Below, one piece after another: positions 11,340 through 21,900 of a stretch of DNA of 64,000 bases; position 1 is the stretch's first letter, and every line of letters begins with the position of its first letter. Below the pieces are notes generated by a model, which searched no databases, had not been told where the DNA came from, and saw only the letters and a program-made list of their open reading frames with translations. Made by a program: the position numbers and the translations under genes. The stretch covers positions 59,349,010-59,413,009 of the forward strand of contig OY759266.1 in NCBI GenBank assembly GCA_963662155.1, given 5' to 3'. This DNA is from Lamellibrachia columna (Eukaryota; Annelida; Polychaeta; Sabellida; Siboglinidae).

Positions 11340-12475
11340 ATGGATAACATAACAAACACATAAACACACATGATACATAGTCGGAGAACGGTTGATCATA
11401 ACCTGACATGTTTCTAAGGGCATGAATATTAATGATTATTAGTGAATATTCCCCTTGGGCACGTTAAGCCTTCTTTTGTAAATACAAGCCCCGTTTTACA
11501 GATAGAAGGATCTCTATCTAAACAGTTGTCCTAAACTGTTGTCAGGAAGAAACATACCCTCTGTATCATATGCAAGGTCTGTTGGTACCTGCATTTGGTC
11601 ACTATAGCTGGACGCATTATATGCGACAGGCCATGCCAGAGATGATACTGTAAATACTTGACATGATCTGTTAGTGAAAATTCTGCAGTGAAGATAAGAT
11701 CATCCTTGTTTTCCCACATAGGCATAATTCATTAAAAAAAATGGTAATACCATTCCACTCCTGGGGCATATACTGTCCACTCGGCGACTAGCCGTTAAAA
11801 TCATTTGTAAATCAGCTGGCGGTAAAATGTCTCCCATCAGCAATACGCTTTCCAACGCTGCACGCTGTCTATGATATATGTCTCACTGATGAAACCATAA
11901 ATTGTGTATGCTTTCCAGAGCTGATAAGCACTGATCTATACGCAGACTAGCGTGCACACGTTCAAAGGCGATCGTGGAAATATCAGTCCACGTCGTAATG
12001 TGTCCATGCAATTTCGAGATGTAAGCCTCAGTGTCCCGGATATGCTTGTGATTGAGGCGAACCTCCGCAAACACGTGATTCACCAGTCACGAGTTCGTTG
12101 GTTTTATGGATTACACGCTGATTGTCAGAATGTACCTGTTGAATCCAACGTCTAGTCATGTCCGTCTGTGCCTGTCACGATCCCAAATACATTGTTGAGA
12201 AGGTGACATCAAGGTCAAAGAATCCACGTCGAACCCATTGACCATGCAGAATCGAATGCAGAATCTGACCTTCAATGGCCTGTAAGTGTTGCAGCCATGA
12301 CCATCTGGTCACATAGGGTGGTCGAGAAGCACAGATTGGTTGTTGGACACAGGGCGTCCAGGACAACAATTAACATCCACTTGGCAATGTGACTACATGT
12401 TTCATGGTCTCCGGTCACGAGGATACCGTCGGTTAGTTTCTGTGGCACTATGAATTCAAACGCAACAATAAGCAA
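11340..12475 (-). pseudogene. Env-like glycoprotein relic, unit 2 (no membrane segment)
   Basis: The same series of minus-strand fragments as in unit 1 is present at 12,475-12,272, 12,369-12,175, 12,083-11,883 and 11,725-11,531. The copy stops at the unit boundary at 11,326, so the transmembrane segment and tail are missing. A short duplication near 11,520-11,540 and other indels further break the frame. Confidence 0.4.
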
Positions 12476-13860
12476 TTAGAAAATTCATGGTGAAAAGGCC
12501 GATACAAGGGAAATAACTTCCCATCGCCCGGTCCTGTTCCATGGCAGTAGGCGGTGTTAGGGTCTGTTTATGTCTGTCCTGTTGTCTGTGAGTGTCCTTA
12601 CAGTCCTTACACCTCCACTGTCCATGAAGTCGTACTAATTAAGTAGGACGCAGGCGCTCAATATCCGTAGTAGGAATGCTGTGCCACTGTGCGTCACGCT
12701 TGTAATGACCACACATGAGTCTCACCAAGGCGAAAGACCATTGCATCCACCAAATGACCAACCTTGCGGCGTGCTCGATCAATCATGTCATTACGATATG
12801 CCACAGGTAGCACCAGTCATGGGTAGGTGGGCGCGGATGACTTTGAAGAGGCGAGTGCGGATCCTTTTGTATGCCTCGAGGCACCAGTGGCGTAACTATA
12901 ATCAGCAGACTTTCGTGATCACAACGAATAAGGATGATCTTCCCTGTTTGCAGTTGGCAGGGTTGTCTTTCATTGGCGCCTCCTTGTAACCACTAGCTTA
13001 ACTGCTGCTGTTTTTGGTTTCTGGATGATCGTTTCTTTTTGCACCATGGTAGTTCAGCATTTGCTTTACCTTGACATGACGGATATGCAGGTGCATAGAT
13101 GATTGGCCTTGCAACCTGTCCACTTCTTGGATAATGTATGTTCTCCAATTTCTGCAGCATTGAATTCCCTGCTCCATAATTTACACAATCAATCACCAAA
13201 CACACTCAATGCGCATTCCTTCTGAATTTAACAGTGTTCGGCATCGAAGCACTGAATGATCTGTAAATAGATTCCTTCTTCTTTGTCGTTAATCTGTGTT
13301 GTGTCATCTGAAGCGCTGAATTTCTAAGACACATTGAAGTGTTGCTCGATCTTCATCTGTCATATTCAGTCGCATCAGGCCACATGCTTTCCAATGCTGT
13401 GACCTTTCCACCAGTTGTTTGGTGTACCTCTGCAACAGACAATTCCATGTCTTCGGCAGTTCTTACATGAGCCAGAATAACAATCCATTGATTATCTGTG
13501 GCATCTTAGTAGTTATGATGACAGTGTCACCGGCGTAATGTGTGTGCATATCTGTGTAGATTTTCTGACATCGTGTTTTCCTGTCCTCTGGGGATATGTT
13601 TTTGTTTTCTGCTGATCAAGGAGTTCTGTGCAGGGAACATCCTGGATAAGAAAGATGCTATCATTATTTGTCGGAACTGTCTGACTGAGATGTGTTGTGT
13701 CAGCCTGCCATTCTGTCACGACTGTTCATTAATTAACTGTTATCAGTCTGGTGACAGACTACTGTTACCAACCCTCACAGCTCAAAATAACTCACTGTTG
13801 GACATTCAAAAGAGATTAGATAGATCTTAATAAATAAGATAAATATATCAAGCTAATGTG

Positions 13861-14271
13861 TTAACAGTTATAATGAGCATTACCATAGCTTGTTCTCCAG
13901 AAGAAAGCCTGTAATCTCTTGTTTGCCTGGCTTGCACTCTGCCCAGCACCATAACTGTTTTTCAGCGACATTGAGTTATACCTCACATCCATGCTGATAT
14001 AGAATGGTGTGTTTGAAGCCAGAATGTGATGCAACTTCGTGTTTCCTATAGTTGAATATTGTAGTCCTACATTGTTGGCTACATTTGTGGCACATGGTTT
14101 CTGACCAGGACTTCCCATGTCTACTTTGACTTGAAGTAAGAGGCCACACACTGACACATCTTTTTCTTGTATTTCCAAGTGTGGAAGTATGCCTCTGTTC
14201 TCTTGGCTGGCACGCCCATTGATACAGTCATTCCACAACCACCACCTCCACACTAAGGCCATACGTGTCAT
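13861..14271 (-). CDS. Unrecognised 136-codon open frame, unit 2
   Basis: An ATG at 14,271 opens a 136-codon frame rich in N, S, Q and aromatic residues, with cysteines that could pair (SVCGLL, KPCATNV). It is frameshifted in unit 1 and cut off in unit 3. I know no family for it. It may be a piece of a transposon-encoded protein or chance, so confidence that it is expressed is low. Confidence 0.2.
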   Translation of the reverse strand: MTRMALVWRWWLWNDCINGRASQENRGILPHLEIQEKDVSVCGLLLQVKVDMGSPGQKPCATNVANNVGLQYSTIGNTKLHHILASNTPFYISMDVRYNSMSLKNSYGAGQSASQANKRLQAFFWRTSYGNAHYNC

Positions 14272-14549
14272 CTGTCAAATCAACCAGTATGTCTCCAATG
14301 GTTTTAACATGACTTGAAGGTATCTGCCTGTTAGGTCAGGGCATTGATCAAATTGTGGCTGTAGAATTTTGCTTGTGCCTGACTGGCCCTCTGTGGTCAA
14401 GTGATTGATGCTCACATTGCTGCTTGGTATGTTTCCACCACTGAGTCAGTGATTGTGTTCTGTCGTTGCAACTTTGTAAAACAACTAAATGCATACTTAC
14501 TGAACAATGATGATTAAACACCATTAACAAAACTAATACGATTAAAACT

Positions 14550-14843
14550 TTATACTCTCAAGTGAACCATTTGCGTCACGATATTGTTGAAGTTGTGGTA
14601 ATTTCTTGTTGATCCATACAATTGACACTGGACGAGCTTAGGCGGTTTAATATATATTCTGCTGTCTCTCCTCTGTATTTTGAATGCCAATAGCTGTAAT
14701 CGTCTCGTCAAGGCTAGCAAATTTCCAGACAAAGGCTTCCCACAACAAATCCTTCTGTTGGTTCCAGGAAGCTCTTGGAAAACATCTACTTTCCGACGTA
14801 CTTCAACTGCCATTTTAGCTGAGAAAGTCGCATCGACCTTCAC
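14550..14843 (-). other. Unrecognised 97-codon open frame, unit 2
   Basis: Identical in predicted protein to 8,266-7,973 in unit 1. No ATG start and no domain recognised. Confidence 0.2.
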
Positions 14844-15016
14844 CCCATATCCACTGGCACTGCCCTAGTGTATGCCATTGTGAGTGCATTTGCCTGAAAC
14901 GCCCCAGAAATATGATGCATATAATATGTACTTACATGTAGACACTGAATATGTGAATAACTTGTGTCTTGTGACCAACAGACATACTCTCGGTTAGCAA
15001 AAACTCAAATTTCTGT

Positions 15017-15367
15017 GTTTTATAAGCTTTCTGTTACAGGTTTCATTAACGAACAACTCATGACTTGTCCAAGTCCGTGTGCGAGTGTCACACTCAAAAT
15101 AATATGCACCTAAAAAATGTCATTCTATTAACATCGAGTGACAGATGACACCAGTCGAGGCAGAAAACAGTGAAATAAAATAGAAATATGACAAAGATGA
15201 CCTTCTTCAAGAGACATGTACCACATTAAAAATAAAGATATACCACAAAACAGTTGAATCCTTTTACCTAACTCGGTTCGGTTGATGACAGATGTCGAGT
15301 AACAGATGATACCAGTCGAAGCTGAAAACAGTGAAATAAAATAGAAATATGACAAATGTGATCTCTT
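15017..15367 (-). repeat. Exon-like modules E1 and E2, unit 2
   Basis: This is the unit-2 copy of the E1 module (about 15,017-15,122) and two E2 modules (about 15,133-15,367), with the same splice-like signals as in unit 1. Confidence 0.4.
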
Positions 15368-15756
15368 GTGGTATGTTGGTGAACTTTAGCTAAGCCAATA
15401 GTGTCAAGCATACCATATACCATATACGCTCTACAGCCTCCGTCGTATTGCAGTAAATCACAAAGTACAAACTAATCAAATACAAACTCGCTTCAGGATA
15501 TATTTCAATGAATTATTCAACTTCACTATAATATCACACAAGTTGGTTTTATATATGGTCAGCTCTCCTAGAAGCACGTGTGCGTCCAAGGGTGCGCTCA
15601 TTTCCAGACAACATCTGTCCACTGGTATCTGTGCAAAATCCCACAATGTGAAAGTGGACAAAATCCCACAATGTGAAAAGTAGACAAAATTCAACATTAA
15701 TTAAACATTATTGTTAAAATTTTTAAAGCACACCCCTCAGAACTCTAATACAGGTC

Positions 15757-15905
15757 AGCTGGAAGTCACAACACTGTTGATGGGGCTGGTGCTGGAAATG
15801 ACACAACACTGTTGATGGGGCTTGTGTTGAAAGTGACACAACACTGTTGATGGGGCTGGTCCTGAAAGTGACACAACACTGTTGATGGGGCTGGTGCTTG
15901 AAGCT
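15757..15905. repeat. 36-bp tandem repeat, 4 copies (unit 2)
   Basis: Same as 9,180-9,330 in unit 1. Confidence 0.9.
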
Positions 15906-16276
15906 CCCAAATCTCGCAGTTCTACCAAACTCCTGTTTCAGTCGTTGACAGACGTCGAGTGACAGACGACACCAGTCGAGGCTGAAAACAGTGAAATGAA
16001 ATAGAAATATGAAAAAGATGACCTTATGTGTCAGCTAGATGAAGTACTGGAATATTTTCAGTGAATGGTAAATCCTGTCAAATAGGTCAGCATCAAAATT
16101 AAATATGTAAAAAACGAAATCAATAAAAAATCTGCTAGGTTGCTGCAGCGACATTATGAATAAGTGATAAATTACTTTTGTTTACAATTGACACACAAAC
16201 CTGATTACGCAAGATAATCTTTTAACACAAAGCCGTAAATATCACATATTATATTTTAAATAAAATTACATTAATA

Positions 16277-16552
16277 AAAGATCTGCTAGGTTGTTGCAGC
16301 GACAGCCGGTGTCATATAGTAGTCCTCCAGGAGTTACGTGTACACTCTTGAATAATCATCCACGTTCACATGGCAATCACACGCCGCCGTGTGTATCTGA
16401 TGTTTCAGCATTTCTTTATTACAAAATGGTCAGCTCTCCTAGAAGCACGTGTGCGTCCAAGGGTGCGCTCATTTCCAGACAACATCTGTCCACTGGTATC
16501 TGTGCAAAATCCCACAATGTGAAAAGTAGACAAAATTCAACATTAATTAAAC
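16277..16552. repeat. 270-bp module C, copy in unit 2
   Basis: Near-identical to 9,700-9,975 in unit 1. Confidence 0.8.
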
Positions 16553-17077
16553 ATTATTGTTACAATTTTTAAAGCACACCTCTCAGAACTCTAATACAGG
16601 CCAGCTGGAAGTGACACAATACGGTTGATGGGGCTGGTGCTGGAAGTGACACAACACTGTTGATGTGGCTGGTGCTTGAAGCTCCCAAGTCTCGCAGTTC
16701 TATGAAACTCCTATTTCAGTCGTTGACAGACGTCGAGTGACAGACGACACCAGTTGAGGCTGAAAACAGTGAAACAAAATAGAAATATGACAAAAGATGA
16801 CCTCATGTCAGCTACCCGAAGTACTGGAATATTTTCAGTGAATGCTGAGTCCCGTCAAATAGGTCAGCATCAAAATTAAATAACAATAATAATGTTATGT
16901 GTATAATCACTAGACAAATTATAAATGTTATATGTTTGCACAATTTTCGTGTGTTTACTTTCTGCTGGCATAACTGTGGTCAGTAGATTTTCGTGACCTT
17001 AATGAATATGGGTAATTAGTGTGATATACCAGTGGCTTTCGCTCTTGCCAACTTCTTTTCACCACCAGCCTCGTATC

Positions 17078-17904
17078 TGTCTTCTTGATGGCGGTTTCTT
17101 TTTGCATCAATAGTCTTTCATTCTCTTTATCTTTTTACATCGTCTGTGCAGTTGCACTGAGGGTTATCTGGAATATGCTCGTTGGTAGACAACGTCGTGC
17201 TGAGTCCGTTTGACCCCCGAGCAACCCTGTTGCCCCTCATAATATGACACTTTACATTACATTTTTGTAGGGTTGAATTTCCAGCTCCATAATTGATACA
17301 ATCAATGACAGAACACACACGTGTCCATAATTGATACGATCAATTACAGAACACACACGTGTCGATGGGCCTGCCTGTCTTCTCCTCAGTGCTTGCTGTG
17401 ACACTGAAGCGCTGCAGGAACTCGGCTCGTGTCACTGCCCAGTCCTGCTTGACATCTTCTTCAATTCGGTTTCTGACTAAATGGAATAATGCAGAGCTGC
17501 CTACTTCACCAAAACAAAATCTGTGCCATGATGCACTGCTACACAATCCATAAACTCTGTCATGCATGTTGCATCATGTGACATAGATGACAATACTCAT
17601 GAACGGATAATGTCAGAGGTCACGCGTCAACTTCTTTTCGAGAACGCTACTCAAACATCCCATCAGCTGGTTGAAAATGATCGATGAGTTGGCACCGCGG
17701 ATGAGGTATAGTGCGTCAACCAAGCTTCACTCCTGCTTAACTCAAGCAAAACCTTGTACTTGGCTACCTCTTGGACCACCGCCCAGTAGCAGCTCTGTGT
17801 GGCCAGAGTAACTGCATTGCGTCATCTGACGTTGTCTTTTGAGACATTAACCCATATGTGGCGTTGGTCTGTGGCAGCGACAGCGTGGCGATGGTCAGCA
17901 GATT
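17078..17904 (-). mobile_element. Gag-containing relic, block A copy 2
   Basis: Same structure as copy 1. The minus frame 17,567-17,340 carries the Gag-like DW...EFLQRF motif. It joins unit 3 at about 17,904 with the identical junction seen at 11,325, so the junction was made once and then copied. Confidence 0.5.
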
Positions 17905-17929
17905 TCAAAATACATTAAATGGATAACAT

Positions 17930-19060
17930 AACAAACACATAAACACACATGATACATAGTCGGAGAACGGTTGATCATAACCTGACATGTTTCTAAGGGC
18001 ATGAATATTAATGATTATTAGTGAATATTCCCCTTGGGCACGTTAAGCCTTCTTTTGTAAATACAAGCCCCGTTTTACAGATAGAAGGATCTCTATCTAA
18101 ACAGTTGTCCTAAACTGTTGTCAGGAAGAAACATACCCTCTGTATCATATGCAAGGTCTGTTGGTACCTGCATTTGGTCACTATAGCTGGACGCATTATA
18201 TGCGACAGGCCATGCCAGAGATGATACTGTAAATACTTGACATGATCTGTTAGTGAAAATTCTGCAGTGAAGATAAGATCCTCCTTGTTTTCCCACATAG
18301 GCATAATTCATTAAAAAAAAATGGTAATACCATTCCACTCCTGGGGCATATACTGTCCACTCGGCGACTAGCCGTTAAAATCATTTGTAAATCAGCTGGC
18401 GGTAAAATGTCTCCCGTCAGCAATATGCTTTCCAACGCTGCACGCTGTCTATGATATGTCTCACTGATGAAACCATAAATTGTGTATGCTTTCCAGAGCT
18501 GATAAGCACTGATCTATATGCAGACTAGCGTGCACACGTTCAAAGGCGATCGTGGAAATGGCAGTCCACGTCATAATGTGTCCATGCAATTTCGAGATGT
18601 AAGCCTCAGTGTCCCGGATATGCTTGCGATTGAGGCGAACCTCCGCAAACACGTGATTCACCAGTCACGAGTTCGTTGGTTTTATGGATTACACGCTGAT
18701 TGTCAGAATGTACCTGTTGAATCCAACGTCTAGTCATGTCCGTCTGTGCCTGTCACGATCCCAAATACATTGTTGAGAAGGTGACATCAAGGTCAAAGAA
18801 TCCACGTCGAACCCATTGACCATGCAGAATCGAATGCAGAATCTGACCTTCAATGGCCTGTAAGTGTTGCAGCCATGACCATCTGGTCACATAGGGTGGT
18901 CGAGAAGCACAGATTGGTTGTATGAAAGTAGTAGTTGTTGGACACAGGGCGTCCAGGACAACAACTAACATCCACTTGGCAATGTGACTACATGTTTCAT
19001 GGTCTCCGGTCACGAGGATACCGTCGGTTAGTTTCTGTGGCACTATGAATTCAAACGCAA
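17930..19060 (-). pseudogene. Env-like glycoprotein relic, unit 3
   Basis: Minus-strand fragments at 19,043-18,753, 18,661-18,461, 18,435-18,250 and 18,338-18,093 correspond to the unit-1 relic. A small insertion near 18,921-18,936 merges two of the upstream fragments into one 96-codon frame here. The membrane segment is absent, as in unit 2. Confidence 0.4.
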
Positions 19061-19458
19061 CAATAAACAGTTAGAAAATTCATGGTGAAAAGGCCGATAC
19101 AAGGGAAATAACTTCCCTTCGCCCGGTTCTGTTCCATGGCAGTAGGTGGTGTTAGGGTCTGTTTGTCTGTCCTGTTGTCTGTGAGTGTCCTTACTGTCCT
19201 GACAGTCCTTACAGTCCTTACACCTCCACTGTCTGTGAAGTCGTACTAATTAAGTAAGACGCAGGTGCTCAATGTCTGTAGTAGGAATGCTGTGCCACTG
19301 TGCGTCACGCTTGTAATGACCACACATGAGTCTCACCAAGGTGAAAGACCATTGCATCCACCAAATGACCAACCTTGCGGCGTGCTCGATCAATCATGTC
19401 ATTACGATATGCCACAGGTAGCACCAGTCATGGGTAGGTGGGCGTGGATGACTTTGGG

Positions 19459-20432
19459 CATTTGAGACTGTAGAGGACATCACTGATCAATGTATAGTGC
19501 ACCTCGTCGTCCAAAGCTGTCTCTGATACAAATTCGGTTGTTTGGTCCTGTTGAATGATAGATAAATCTAAGTTGTGCTCAAGTGGCAGTGTTTGTTTGA
19601 TTGTTTGGTCAGGGAATGCATGTTACTGCCACTGTGGCTTGTACAGTGGGCTTAATATGTATATGATATAATATGATCAGTATAGACGAGAGAGAGAGAA
19701 TATAGATATCGTGACCTATGGGGTTGTATTCCATTAAGCAAAATTCAGTCTGGATGAAGCAGAAACAACTTACGGCGTGCAGTACTCAGCTCATTGTCAG
19801 GGGCGTCAGCAGCATCAGTGATCATTGAGATAGAAAAAATATCCTGGCGCGCACGCCATTGTCACTTAACTGTCACTTAACTGTCTACTCATAACCGCCT
19901 CACGTCAGGTTCTTCCTCATACTACATTCAGCAGTGAGCCCTGACACGATTACGAATATAGACGATATAATACACGTTGGTGTTTTTCCAGGTTCGACCT
20001 ACAGCGGAGGCTTTTATTGTTTTATGCTACATAAATCTGACTGACAGTGCTACTGATATACAATTAGAAGTTTTCTTGATTTCACTCTTTTTTAGTGGTA
20101 GGCAAGCTGGCCTCTACTTATAGTTGAATCAGAATCGTGGACATGCTTCCTGTCATGCACGCCAGTCACGCACTTCACGTAGACCAGTCCCGCATCCATC
20201 GATGCAGCTGTGGTCACTGTGCAGGTTCAATGCAGTCATTGCCTCACTTCTGAGGTCCTTCCAGTGCTCGAACCCAATGAGTGGACCAGGCAGTGTCTCG
20301 GCCACTGCAAGATAGGTCTGGGACGGAGGTAACGGTTGCCTGGAGCATAGCACCACGACAAACACACCTTGTTGTAGCAGCTGCGCCTCGTTGATGACGA
20401 ACAAGACCAGGTTGGTACCTTCTAGCTAGATG
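19459..20432. other. About 1 kb present only in unit 3
   Basis: Units 1 and 2 join directly across this point. It holds an 83-codon minus frame (20,404-20,153) with a coding-like composition (LIGFEHWKDLRSEAMTALNL) but no recognised domain. No terminal inverted repeats or target duplication are evident at its edges. Loss from units 1 and 2 is therefore as likely as insertion into unit 3. Confidence 0.4.
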
Positions 20433-21550
20433 CCGTTGAAGAGGCTAGTGCAGATCCTTTTCTATGCTTCGAGGATCAGGCACCAGCGGCGTAACTATAA
20501 TCAGCAGACTTTCGTGATCGCAACGAATAAGGATGATCTTCCCTGTTTGCAGTTGGCAGGGTTGTCTTTCGGTGGCGCCTCCTTGTAACCACTAGCTTAA
20601 CTGCTGCTGTTTTTGGTTTCTGGATCATCGTTTCTTTTTGCACCATGGTAGTTCTGCATTTGCTTTACCTTGACATGATGGATATATAGGTGCACAGATG
20701 ATTGGCCTTGCAACCTGTCCACTTCTTGGATAATGTATGTTCTCCAATTTCTGCAGCATTGAATTCCCTGCTCCATAATTTATACAAACAGTCACCAAAC
20801 ACACTCAATGCGCATTCCTTCTTAATTTAACAGTCTTCGGCATCGACGCACTGAATGTTCTGTAAATAGATTCGTTCTTGTTTGTCGTTAATCTGTGTTG
20901 TGTCATCTGAAGCGCTGAATTTCCAAGACACATTGAAGTGTTGCTCGATCTTCATCTGTCATATTCAGTTGCATCAAGCCACATGCTTTCCAATGCTGTG
21001 ACCTTTCCACCAGTTGTTTCGTGTACCTCCGCAACAGACAATTCCATGTCTTCGGCAGTTCTTACATGAGCCAGAATAACAATCCATTGATTATCTGTGG
21101 CATCTTAGTAGTTATGATGACAGTGTCACCGGTGTAATGTGTGTGCATATCTGTGTAGATTTTCTGACATCGTGTTTTCCTGTCCTCTTGGGATATGTTT
21201 TTGTTTTCTGCTGATCAAGGAGTTCTGTGCAGGGAACATCCTGGATAAGAAAGACGCTGTCATTATTTGTCGGAACTGTCTGACTGAGATGTGTTGTGTC
21301 AGCCTGCCATTCTGTCACGACTGTTCATTAATTAACTGTTATCAGTCTGGTGACAGACTACTGTTACCAACCCTCACAGCTCAAAATAACTCACTGTTGG
21401 ACATTCAAAAGAGATTAGATAGATCTTAATAAATAAGATAAATATATCAAGCTAATGTGTTAACAGTTATAATGAGCATTACCATAGCTTGTTCTCCAGA
21501 AGAAAGCCTGTAATCTCTTGTTTGCCTGGCTTGCACTCTGCCCAGCACCA

Positions 21551-21900
21551 TCCCAGCAGGCACACGACGTTGTGGCAACGTTGTAGCAACGTCAGGTATC
21601 GACGTTGTGATGACGTCGAAATATTGGTCGATATGAAAGTTGAGTCGACGTCGGATATTGATGTTGTTTCAACGTCGGATATCGACGTTTCAATGTCGGA
21701 TATCGACATTGTTTCAACGTCGGATATCGACGTTGTTTCAACGTCAAGTATCGACGTTGTTTCAACGTTGTGATGTCGTCGAATTATTGGTCGATATGAA
21801 AGTTGAGTCGACGTCGGATATCAGCGTTGTTTCAACGTCATGTATCAATGTTGTAACAAAGTTACAAACTGACTAGATTTCAACATCCTTAGTAACGTTG
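21551..21900. repeat. 24-bp GACGTT-type repeat array
   Basis: After a CCCAGCAGGCACA motif the sequence is an imperfect array of GTTGTTTCAACGTCGGATAT-type units of about 24 bp, full of GACGTC, TCGA and GATATC palindromes. Such arrays form the subterminal parts of widespread short non-autonomous DNA elements in invertebrates. The motif at the left resembles such an element's terminus. No matching right terminus was found, so the element looks single-ended. Confidence 0.7.

Larger units (their letters stand above)
11326..17904. repeat. Large tandem duplication, unit 2
   Basis: This is the complete second copy, 6,579 bases. It lacks both the roughly 4-kb stretch found left of 4,811 in unit 1 and the roughly 1-kb stretch specific to unit 3. 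Near-identity to unit 1 means the duplication is recent, is kept uniform by conversion, or is an assembly artefact from haplotypes. Confidence 0.92.
17905..21550. repeat. Large tandem duplication, unit 3 (partial)
   Basis: Starts with the same junction as unit 2 and stops at 21,550, at a point equivalent to 7,376 in unit 1, where the 24-bp repeat array begins. It is more diverged than units 1 and 2 are from each other. It contains about 1 kb (19,459-20,432) that units 1 and 2 lack. Confidence 0.9.

Noticed and set aside
21479..21876. ORFs rich in S, D, I and T across the 24-bp array
   Set aside because: Repeat-generated (24 is a multiple of three) and present on both strands.
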